DNA of 64,000 nt from Ignelater luminosus (lineage: Eukaryota > Arthropoda > Insecta > Coleoptera > Elateridae). This document shows, in pieces, positions 36,981 through 46,450 of this stretch (the stretch's first letter is position 1; every line of letters starts with the position of its first letter). Position numbers and translations under genes: made by a program. Under the pieces are notes generated by a model. It was not told the DNA's origin and ran no database searches. It saw only the letters and a list, made by a program, of their open reading frames with translations. The stretch is from NCBI GenBank assembly GCA_011009095.1, contig VTPC01090597.1, forward strand, positions 62,001-126,000, given 5' to 3'.

Positions 36981-37036
36981 TACGCTAATACTCCGAACCT
37001 ATTGGGGTAATAGCGTATAAGAAATACTATTGCCCC
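36981..37036. repeat. Subterminal TIR-motif copies, left end
   Basis: Three more copies of the inner TIR motif (GGGGCAnTAGCGTA) in alternating orientation: TACGCTAATACTCC at 36981-36994 (inverted), GGGGTAATAGCGTA at 37004-37017 (direct) and ACTATTGCCCC near 37026-37036 (inverted). With the copy inside the TIR this makes four sites at the left end, a likely multi-site transposase binding array. Confidence 0.75.
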
Positions 37037-37303
37037 AAATGGCAACTACCATACAAAATAAAAAAACAACATACTTTCAACGTTTAATAAAAATAGAATA
37101 TAAAAACTATAAAAGTATTCTCTATAAAAATATTCCAAAAATCGGGAAATGAATATACACTCTGTATTTATATAAGAACAGGGTGGGAGTACTTTGTACT
37201 TTAAAAATAAAATTTTTACAAAAAAAACAAACATAGTTATGAATACTAAAAAACAAAACTAAAATGTCACTCTAAAAATAGTAGGTAATGTTACCACGTA
37301 TTA

Positions 37304-39295
37304 TTAATGGACGTTCAAATTTCCAAACGAGATTCCAAAATTTAAAAAGGAATTTTGTCGTTTAGTTGCGCCATGAAGTGTTGGTTCTGGAAGTTTCATT
37401 TTAATATGAGTTTTTTTGAACTACACTTATATCTAGTACTTGAGGCAGAACAAATGTATTTTTCAGTTTGTTGCTTTTTCGGAAAAATGATACTTCGTAT
37501 TCTCCATTCTCTTCATCAGTTGTAACTTTTCCTACAAAGTAAACTACATTTTTATCAGTCTTGAACTCTACCAAAACATAATCGAGTCTACGTATTTCCT
37601 CCAGTTCACCAAAATTTATATTTATTCCCTCCTCATCAACTTCTTCTTCTGATGACAATTTTGGCTCTGATGTTTCTGATTCTGATTCACTTTCTGACTT
37701 TTTAGTTTTCTTCGGTCTTTTAATCTTCTTATTTTCCTGTGATGCAATGTGTCTTTTAACTTTCATGGTATTTTTTGTGGTCTTCTTTAGCTCTTTTTCT
37801 TCTAATTCTCCTCTCAAAGGAGTTGAAGCTAAATTTCCGAATGCTTTCTTTTTACATTACGTTTCTTAGTCTTTGTTTAATTGGAAGTTAAAACTTTTGG
37901 TAAGGAAAATAACTCATCATAATCTTCCATACTGTCTGCTAGTAAATTACAAGGTTCAGCACTCGGTCCAGCATTATTTTGTGAGATGTTGGCATTGGGT
38001 GCTGTTGTATTGTTTTTATTTATAACATCTTTAATATAGTGTTGATTGAAGTTTGATGGATGCAGTAAAGAATCAGATGCAGCAAAATCTTCGTCCGAAA
38101 ATACACTTGGTTGAAAGGGGTAAATTCCTGTAGTCCGAAATCCATTTACGGCTTTTTCAATAGTGCATACTTTCTGATATGCTTGCCCAAATAATTCAGC
38201 CATTTCATAAACCGTAATACGTTTACCAGGATTTGACTTAATCCATTAGTCACATTGATGGTCATAAGCGGTCTTCAGTGGTCCGAAAAATGATATGTCC
38301 AAAGGTTGGGTTCTGTGGCTCGTGTGTGGAGGCAGTGAAATCATATCTACATCATTTTCTTTGGCCATATCATAAACTTGTAGGGAATAATGGCTTACAT
38401 GGTTATCTAATACAAGGCACACATGATGATCTTTTGATGGACGAATATGTTTAATAAAATGCTTCACCCATTCAAGAAATACGTCTCCATTACTCTAGCC
38501 ATTTCCACTAGCAAAACCTTTGGAACCAGGTGGAGCGTTCTTCATAAGGCGGTCGTTCATCAACTTTCGTGGAAAGACGAGAACTGGGGGTACATAAATT
38601 CCTGAAGAGCTAACGCAACATATTACTGTCATAAGTTCTCCTCTTTCTGCACTTGTTATCTTCCCGACTTGCTTCGAACCTTTTTGAGTTATGATTCTAG
38701 ATGGCCGATGAACAGTATCAAGACCGCTTTCGTCCATATTGTACATGTCATTAGGGCCATAATTGTACTTCTTGTAGAGGGCTGAAAAATTAGCAAAAAA
38801 TCGGTCAATTTCAGCTTTATTAAAGCTCATAACTCGATCTAAACTTGTTGGTTCTGGGGATCTAAGAAAAATATCTGGATGTCGTTTCATGAATCCTCTG
38901 TAGAAATCCCAGCCTGCCATTTTCAGTCTTTTTTTATTCTCGAATCTCTTTTCTTTTCCTAACTTAACAGCATACTGGTAAGCCACTATTCGAAATTCTT
39001 CAATGGTCAGTCCATAAAACCTTTGTGATATTTTTAAACAGTACCTTTCTAGGGCATTTTCTTGTTCGATTGGGAAAACTCTTTTTATACCTGTTTGTTT
39101 AGGTAATGTAGGTACATTTTCTTTATTACGACTTCTGTTTTTAACATGATCTCGAAGAGTTGTTGAAGGAATATTAAACTCTCTACTAGCATCCATAAGG
39201 GTCATTTTGCTTGATTTAATTAGTGCCAATGCACTTTTTAAATCGCCCACGCTCCATTGAGCTCTTAGATTTCTTTTCTTATAATTTCGAACCAT
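37304..39295 (-). pseudogene. pogo/Tigger transposase, HTH + CENP-B-like + DDE with charged tail and Tudor/chromo-like C-terminus
   Basis: Starts at ATG 39295 just after a splice-acceptor consensus. Residues ~14-55 form a pipsqueak-type HTH (WSVGDLKSALALIKSSKMTL); ~72-150 the CENP-B/Tc5-type DNA-binding domain (MAGWDFYRGFMKRHP). DDE domain: first Asp in YNMDESG (residue 188), second in LVLDNHVSH (297), third in QPLDISFFGPLK (333), i.e. DD35D as in pogo/Tigger. Then [17 protein letters not shown], an Asn-rich linker, a Ser/Lys-rich tract (37.65-37.75 kb), and a final module (DYVLVEFKTDKNVVYFVGKV, then VSFFRKSN) like the Tudor/chromo-type tail common on insect elements. Breaks: TAG at 38495 (Trp expected), TAA at 38246 and 37877, a frameshift near 37830 and a one-base excess in an A7 run near 37410. 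Not functional as read, yet all catalytic residues persist. Confidence 0.92.
37671..37832. repeat. Transposase tail segment, source copy of internal duplication
   Basis: This part of the transposase (Ser/Lys-rich tract up to the start of the final module) recurs in direct orientation at 39349-39499 near the other end of the element. The two match almost throughout; the second copy lacks ~12 bp (around GTGGTCTTCT). Confidence 0.9.
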
Positions 39296-39348
39296 GCTGA
39301 AACAAAATAAATAATAATCGGAGCCATCTAGGCCAACAACTAGCCATA

Positions 39349-39499
39349 TGTTTCTGATTTTGATTCACTTTCTGACTTTTTGGTTTTCTTCGGTTTTTTA
39401 ATCTTCTTATTTTCCTGTGATGCAATGTGTCTTTTAACTTTCATGGTATTTTTTAGCTCTTTTTCTTCTAATTCTCCTCTCAAAGGAGTTGAAGTTAAA
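39349..39499. repeat. Duplicated transposase tail segment inside the predicted intron
   Basis: About 150 bp nearly identical to 37671-37832 and in the same orientation, starting TGTTTCTGATTTTGATTCAC and ending GTTGAAGTTAAA. It lies just before a TIR-like motif at 39512. It may stem from template switching during gap repair after transposition. Confidence 0.9.
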
Positions 39500-39511
39500 A
39501 TTTGCGTACTG

Positions 39512-39525
39512 TACGCTAGTGCCCC
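39512..39525 (-). repeat. Subterminal TIR-motif copy, right side
   Basis: TACGCTAGTGCCCC is the inner TIR motif (TACGCTATTGCCCC) with one change. A shorter copy, TACGCTAATTCC, lies at 39849-39860 next to the right TIR. Confidence 0.75.
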
Positions 39526-39865
39526 ATCAACATTGTGTTTTTTTTAAAGAAAATATTAGGTTAGAACAAGTTGCCTGTGCATAGAAATAACATGAGACTT
39601 AATTTACGATTATATTTATTGTTTGCACCCATTAGAATTGTAAATAAACCCTTACTTACTTTCTTGTAAGCCTTCAAAGATTCTGGCGTTACTTCTCGCG
39701 GTACTGTAAAAGTTTTAAAAATTATTTTTACGTAGGACCCACATGCTTTATTTGAGATTTCAAGATGCACTGACAAAATGAAGTTAAATACATCACCTAA
39801 TGCTACAGTCATAGAGACATCTATTATTGTTTTGACAAAACAGCAACTTACGCTAATTCCTCGAT

Positions 39866-39888
39866 TACGCTATTGCCCCGGTCTCCCC
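39866..39888 (-). repeat. Right TIR of pogo element
   Basis: Reads TACGCTATTGCCCC, then GGTCTCCCC, followed by the TA target duplication at 39889-39890. Reverse complement of the left TIR except for one base. Confidence 0.95.
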
Positions 39889-39890
39889 TA

Positions 39891-42800
39891 CAAATTAAAA
39901 TAAAAAATTTGTAAACTAAATTTTAACAGGTTTTTAAAGAAGTAGGAATAAACTAAATTTACTTTTAACTGATTTAAAATAAATAACATCCTGTAGCTAT
40001 AATAGTAGAATAATCGAAACATACTTGCGAACGTTAAATTTGTGTATAAAAAATAAGATTTGTTTTACAAAAATGTTTTCTTCAATTTAATTTTCTATAA
40101 TTTTATTGCATGATATACAATTATCTTACAAACTCTAGCTAAAATCGTAAAACCAGTTATCAAATGATTTTAAATTTATTTTGTCTTTCATTACAATCAA
40201 CCCAAGGTGTTTTCATTCTTTACAATATATATAATTAATAAAAGGAAGTTAGAAGAAATAATAATAATTTTACAGGCTACTGAATTGTATATAAAAGTAC
40301 GGAAAAAATTAAACACATGACGAGGCAATGAAAGCATGTAATTATCTCGAGTATTTATGGAGCGTACGCAAGACTTTAATTAAATTTTGATACAATTGAT
40401 AATCAGCAAATAAAAGCACAAATTAAAAATAAAATATGCAAGGAAATAAAACGAACGCATTAACAACTCAAAGCAATAAAATCTAGAATTTAACTGCATT
40501 TCTGTTACAATACATAAGATAACTTAATTACAAATGGTTACTAAACGTTATTAAAACATCTTCACAGAGAGAAATAACCGGAGGAGTCGTTTTGTTAACG
40601 AGTTAACGGATCAAACACAGTTTGTTTTTAGTTTTAAACAATTAAAAGTTAATCCGAGCTCTTAATATATTTCTACCTACATTCTAATAAAAGCAAAGTT
40701 TATAATACCGTTTTTGATGCAACAGCACCGTAAATGTAGGGCAGCTTAATGCAGTGGTTTTTTTTAAATTCTTATTTCCTTTTCGTTTTTTACTGCTCAT
40801 GTAGTGCAGAGAACAGGGGCGAACTAAGCCCATTACTAACATAACTCTCCTGGCTAAAAATATGCGGAAGGAACGTTCATAAACGTTTAGGACATATAAA
40901 TACATTAAGTTTCTAATTAAGTTAGATTAAAATGACAATGATAGTAGGCTATTTACAGTATAATATAAAATTATAAGCTATAAAGTTTCCAAAATGTACC
41001 AACGTCACGTATGGTTGGTTATAAAATGAAAGATGCTATAATTAACACGCATACTTCAGCATTAATTACAAGGTAATAACAACATAGGTACCAATAACCT
41101 AATAATGTAAACGTTATAGTAGAGCAGTACCTTTATAATGTATCATAGCTGCTGAGAATATAATGAAACTGTAAGTTATGAAATGGTAAAACATAGTTCA
41201 ATTTAGATAAGCTCCAGTAAAACGAACGAAATATAATTTATGTAAAGGTTTATTAGGACTAATATGTTTTATAATTGCGCCCAAACCTAGCGAAAAGGGA
41301 ATTGTTTGAAATTCTATGAAGAATATGTGATATCAAAGAACGATGATCTAATTTTTAAGAGGGTGGTTAAAAATAATGCACGGATGCGCCATATCCATGC
41401 CGTTGAATAAATATCTCTTCTCACAACCCTCGAGTGACCTTGCGACCTCAATCCGGCCCAGAAGCCCCGAGGGTTGGATAGGACGTTGGGACAGTACATA
41501 AGTTTAGCGGGACCGTAATGTTTTATCAGCCTTTTCAATCTCCTCAGTACTAGTCCCTCTCGACTCGCAGCCTGGGACGGTGTTTAACTAAATTAAATAT
41601 AATCTTCTCTCCTCTTTCGCCGCAATGTCACGATAGCATGTTATATCCTAACGTTTTACACGTAGTACCCGTTAAAGAGCATTAAGCCATTTAGAAAAGG
41701 ATAATACCTACTAAAGTTATTTTGTCAATAACGCTGTCAAGATGGAAAAATAAATTGAACACGATGTCTCAGACTTTACATTTTCCGAAGGGGATAGACA
41801 ATGGGATAAAGTTACATTCCATTATTTACTTATAATAACAATATCCTCTCGATATCTGGGGTGGAACAAGTTATTTCAACTTCGGAGGAGATGAAATACT
41901 CATTGTTACCAACATACCAATACAATGAATGCCATCAAGAATATTTTTCATCAAAATTGACTTCGATACAAAAATAATTTTTATACGGTCAGATCATATT
42001 TTTAAAAAGTAATTTAATAGAAATCTCTTCCACTTCAATTCTTCTTCCTTATTTATATAGTTTGGCAATAATGTGAAAGTTCACCATTTATTTACTGCGT
42101 AAAGTTAGGTAAAGCCTACGAACTGTGATCAATATTGATATAACGCACAGCAATATTCCGGAACAGTAAACTCTTTATGATGAACATTATAAAGCTCAAA
42201 GGGGCGTCTGGCAATTGTCAGCGTCACTATCGCACTGTGATCTGCCATTTACTTTTAAGTACGTGTTTATGACGTGCAGTTTTGTTTGGAGATTCTAACA
42301 TTTACGATCAACACCGATATTTCTGATTCTGATTACATTGAAGTGACTTTTACGTACATACTAAAACTCCTAATTATTCATTAACGCACCTGCGTTAGAA
42401 AAAAATAATCAAGTTCAAAATCTGTTCATTGTGGATAATCTACTCCATTCTAATTTCAATCTTGCCAACACTTACAGCTGTAGCAATTTGTAAGATCATA
42501 AAGTTTCCTTAAGTGAAGAGATGCCAGAAAAGGTTTTTATGGCAAAACTTTTTCTTTTTTAATAAAAGTTGAGACACAAGTATAACTAGTCCAAAAAATA
42601 ACACAATCCTGTTCGATATGACAAACCAAGTACTTTAGATATAAACACAGATTTGTATATATACACACGTTTCCACGGGAGTTCAATGGAATTTTAAACA
42701 ATTTTTGAGTTCCACCAGCGACATATACATTTATGTAAAGTTCAATAAAATCGTTTTCACGTTATGGTTCTGACGCGACGAAAATACACGGTCTAAATTG

Positions 42801-43780
42801 CCCCACCTTACAAGAATATCGAATTTTTATATTTGATGTTTTCCTGTGCTAGAATGGTATGTTTGTAAATAAATTCCTTCTTTGCTTTGCTCAAGAAAAA
42901 TTTTCAATTTCAAATACACTATTCAGTCGTTAAAGGATTGATATACTATTTTGCAAAAATAGATTTTCTTTTGCAAATTTTTATTAGAATTATTTCATTT
43001 TTTCCAAAGGATGCTACAAACTTTTTAAAAGTTTTAAGAATAAGTTAATTTCCAATAGGCATTGAAAAACATTACTCTAAAATTCTCTTACTAGACAATT
43101 TGAAAACGACAGAAAACAAAATAAGAATTTGATCACAATTTACATAAACGTGCCAACCCCACAATGGAATTGGAATCAAACGAAAATGGTGATACCAAAT
43201 AAAACTATTTGGAAAATCGCAATGTAATTTAGATCAATTGGAAGTCAATGAAAACAAACCTCAGAAAAGGTAAAATTGATCAGACGAAGTTAAAACTACC
43301 CCCTTCCAAATCAAACTAAGGGATTGGTCAAACAGATGTTAAAATCATTTTTAATCTAATCGATTTAGTCAAAGATATTTTGCTAGTATTTCTAAGAAGA
43401 CCAGATAAACTCAATTGAAGACAATGCGGTCCCGTAGGGACACAATCACGATCTCTATCGTTAAGAATAGAAGCAGAAAAATAAAAAAAAAATTAAAACT
43501 GTCTAGTTTAAGATTAATATAATTACAAAAATAAAAGTACAGCGAACATCTTCTCGTGACGTCTTTTTGCCCATCTGGACATTTTGCGGTAGAAACAATT
43601 CTGCATCATCCAAATCAATTTTGAAATATTGAAGAAAAGTAATAATAATAACAATAAAAAGGAATAAAAAGTCAAAAGTAAGATCAAATAGATGGTTGAG
43701 TTCTTATCTGTAAATAACAAGATAAGTTGTAACCAGAATTTCCATTAGAAAAGAAACAATATATATAACAGAGAAGCAAT
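39891..43780. other. AT-rich spacer
   Basis: No gene recognised. Frames at 40684-40905 (-) and 43523-43720 (-) have no identifiable domain. GC rises only at 41.37-41.59 kb (listed separately). A GTCCC-GTA-GGGAC hairpin lies near 43.43 kb. Confidence 0.5.
41370..41590. repeat. GC-rich island with hairpin, unclassified
   Basis: A ~200 bp stretch clearly richer in GC and CpG than everything around it. It contains AACCCTCG (41425-41432) and CGAGGGTT (41468-41475), an 8 bp perfect inverted repeat around a 35-base loop rich in CCGG/GGCC. Near 41.55-41.58 kb ACTAGTCCC and GGGAC form another pair. A 74-codon frame spans it on the minus strand (41314-41538) but reads as no known protein. It may be a SINE or a small structured element; no A/B boxes were found. 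Confidence 0.4.
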
Positions 43781-43820
43781 ATTTCATTTCATTTCATTTC
43801 ATTTCATTTATTCATTTATG
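43781..43820 (-). repeat. 3' microsatellite tail of the LINE
   Basis: Plus-strand ATTTC units repeated at 43781-43810, ending in ATTTATTCATTT; on the element's own strand AATGAATAAATGAAATGAAA. This marks the 3' end and the priming site of integration. Confidence 0.85.
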
Positions 43821-44019
43821 CTAGTATACAGAGTATTTGCACAAGTCAATAATACAATAAAGTTTAATACAGTGTAGTCACTAATACTTAATACAGTAAA
43901 TAAATACAATAAAATACATAATGCAAATTATAAATTTTTAAAAAAGCAAACAGAGTAAATTTTTTTTTTTCTTATATATCACAGATCTCTCTTGATATGA
44001 TAATAAAGCTGTATTTATT

Positions 44020-46430
44020 TTACATGTCTATGCTACAGGAATTCAATTCATGATCCATAAATTCCTGAATTGAGTAAAAGGCTTCACTTATCAGATATCT
44101 TTTAATCTTATTTCTAAACGATTTTAATGGCAAATTTACAATGTTCACAGGCAATTTATTGAGAAACAAAGGGCCATAATAATTTTTACTATATCTACTT
44201 GAATTAAGACGCAAGTAATCTAAACGAATTTTAAAGTTATCTCTTGTACTATAATTATGAACATTATTTTGTGTATTATAATCGTCTAAATATTTTTTAG
44301 TTTGAATTAAGCTATTAAAAATATAAAGGGATGGAAACGTTAATATGCTTAAACTAATAAAATCTTGTTTTACATCATCGGTATAAGATTTTTTTTGTAA
44401 TGATACGTATAGCTTTTCTTTGCAGGTTGAAGATTCTATTAGCATGAGTAGAATGTCCCCAACATACAACAGCATAAGCCATGTGTGCGTTTATTAAAGC
44501 ATAATATGCGGTTACAGCTACTCGAGTAGGTACAATATGAGTTAAGTTACGTAGAACAAATAAATTTCTTGAAAGAATTGTGGCTGAATATTCAATATGA
44601 CTATCCCAACTTAATACTGGATCTAACCATACTCCTAGAAATTTCACAGAATCTTCATTTTGATGATTTACAAGCGTTCGATGTGAAAAGATTAGTTTTT
44701 TTGTTTTATTTACATTTAATTTTAAACGATTTTGTATTAGCCAATTTTCGATTTTACATTGATGAATGTTCATTTCATTAAACAAATTATTCTCATCTTG
44801 ATGATATCGCAAGAACGTTGTATCATCAGCAAATAAAATTACTTTACCGGATAATATTGTCGTATGTAAATCATTAATATATATAACAAATAAGATAGGA
44901 CCCAATACGGATCCTTGTGGAACTCCACAAGTTAATAATCCTTCTTCCGAGTAAGTATTATTTAGAAAAACTTTTTGTTTGCGATTTTGTAAATATGATT
45001 GAAATAACTTAATACTAGAGGTATCAAAGTTATACAACTGTAATTTTTGTAACAGAGTATCATGATTGACGCAATCAAAAGCTTTCTGTAGGTCACAATA
45101 CAAAGCCCCTACCCAAGATCCTTTTTCCGTACCTTCAATTACAAAATCTAAAAGACAATTTATAGCTTCGGTTACTGACCTATTTTTACGAAAGCCGAAT
45201 TGTTGATTATAAAATAGTTTACTAGCTTCAAAATAATCTACAATTTGATCTTTAATTAACGTTTCGAATATTTTAGATATAATGGGAACAAGAGAAATTG
45301 GTCTGTAGTTATTCATATCATTCAACGATCCCTTTTTATGTATGGCTATAACTTTGGAAATTTTTAAGGCATTGGGATATATACCTTCTTCAATACAACC
45401 ATTGAATACTTTAGTAAGCGGTGGTATGATTATGTTTTTAATACACTTAATTAACACTGCATTTAAATTGTAATAATCACGACTAGTTTTATTTTTTAAT
45501 CTATTTATTGCATCACGCATATTATTTTCTGATACAGGTTGTATACTAAATTTAACATTTGTTTGTTGAATATTTGGACTGGAAGTGTTTTGTACTAAAG
45601 GAAGACTATTCAATACATTCTCCGGTTGTTTTATAAAAAAAATTATTTAATTTATTCACATCAAAACTAATCTTGTTTGAGACTATCTTACCCATTCTGT
45701 TTTCATTAATTATATCCCAGTACACTTTAGGCTTTTGATTGCTATTATGGATTTGTTTAATGTACTTGTTACTTTTTGCCCGTTCCATCTCTTTTTTTAT
45801 ATTTTACACGAAAACTATTTATCAATTCATTTAGTTTTAAATTGGGAAAATCCTTATTTAATTCCTTTAAAAAATTTAAATGCTCCTTCATTTTTCTTAA
45901 TTCCGACGTGTACCATGTTAGTTTTTGATTTGATTTGATTTTATTTGTTTGTGTAACCACAGGAAATGCACAATTTAACGATTCTATTAAGATAGTAATA
46001 AATTTTGAAAATTTACTATTAACATTAACATGAATTTCATTTACAAAATTCCAATTTATAGCTTCTATTAATTTAAAAAATCTAAATTTGCCTACATCTG
46101 TATAAGGTCTATATGAGGTGATTTCATCCTTGAAAGTAGGTTTGCATTCAATGGTAATAAATATAGCTTTATGATCCGATAATCCAGGATCCTCAACCCA
46201 AGTATTATACTGTCTAAAATTTCCAAAATTTACTAAGATATTGTCAATGCAATTTGAAAGTCTAGTCGATTCGGTAATAGTATGCACAAATCCATAAGAG
46301 TTTACTATATCTATAAATTTAACATAAGTTTTGTCTTTGATATTGAATCTAATATTAAAATCTCCATTTATTACGACTTCACAATTAAAATTATTTAAAA
46401 TTGTCAACAATTCATTCATTTTATACATAA
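44020..46430 (-). pseudogene. LINE ORF2: partial endonuclease plus reverse transcriptase
   Basis: Four overlapping frames follow each other: 46428-45769, 45788-45606, 45613-44375 and 44475-44020. The first starts inside the APE endonuclease, with VVINGDFNIRF (~46.37 kb), TRLSNCIDNILVNF and LSDHKAIF, the C-terminal EN motifs. The third holds the RT: YRPISLVPIISKIFETLI, FGFRKNRSVTEAI, LYCDLQKAFDCVNH (motif A), GVPQGSVLGPILFVIYINDL (motif B) and FADDT (motif C, ~44.83 kb), then KFLGVWLD. The fourth gives the C-terminus. All three joins sit at A/T runs of 7-8 with one base too many (near 45.79, 45.65 and 44.39 kb), and no in-frame stop is seen elsewhere. Confidence 0.92.
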
Positions 46431-46450
46431 ATACATTATCATAGGGGGAT

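Larger units (their letters stand above)
39297..39659 (-). other. Predicted 5' intron of pogo transposase gene
   Basis: On the minus strand GAAA|GTAAGTAAGG (39659) is a strong 5' splice site, and TTATTTTGTTTCAG (ending at 39297) immediately before C-ATG is a strong 3' splice site. The intron would be 363 bases and join a leader exon to the transposase start. An open frame upstream (39561-39812, with VPREVTPESLKAYKK) crosses the donor; whether it is translated is unknown. The duplicated tail segment lies wholly inside this intron, so splicing would remove it. Confidence 0.55.
36798..39888 (-). mobile_element. Near-complete pogo/Tigger DNA transposon
   Basis: A 3.09 kb element with terminal inverted repeats beginning GGGGAGACCGGGGCA at both ends and flanked by TA on each side (36796-36797 and 39889-39890), the target duplication of the Tc1/mariner-pogo superfamily. 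The TIRs match over 23 bases with one mismatch. Inside, read on the minus strand, are a 5' region with a predicted intron, a transposase frame from 39295 to 37304, and a ~500 bp 3' region with further TIR-like motifs. The element is damaged by a few stops and frameshifts plus an internal duplication, but keeps the whole architecture and is the youngest-looking DNA transposon here. It could still supply TIR substrates in trans. Confidence 0.95.
43781..46450 (-). mobile_element. 5'-truncated CR1/L2-group non-LTR retrotransposon
   Basis: A LINE copy read on the minus strand. Its 3' end is a short tandem tail of GAAAT units (43781-43820), as in the CR1/L2/Daphne group, rather than poly-A. ORF2 covers the C-terminal half of the endonuclease, RT and C-terminal region, then a ~200 bp 3' UTR. 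The 5' end is lost near 46.45 kb, within the endonuclease, as expected from incomplete reverse transcription. No RNase H is seen. No clear target-site duplication was found. There is almost no decay beyond three single-base frameshifts, so insertion is recent relative to the other elements. Confidence 0.9.

Noticed and set aside
41314-41538. 74-codon frame (-)
   Set aside because: Open mainly because of the GC-rich island; the product matches no family I know.
41540-41590. Helitron 3' end (stem then CTAG)
   Set aside because: GTCCC...GGGAC followed by TAGT was considered, but the loop is too long and no TC 5' end or Rep/helicase sequence is present.
43523-43720. 65-codon frame (-) next to the LINE
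   Set aside because: Lies beyond the 3' tail of the LINE, low-complexity Leu/Phe-rich, no domain.
46160-46430. Host nuclease gene suggested by GDFN and SDHKAIF
   Set aside because: These are the APE-type endonuclease motifs of the adjoining LINE in continuous order with its RT.
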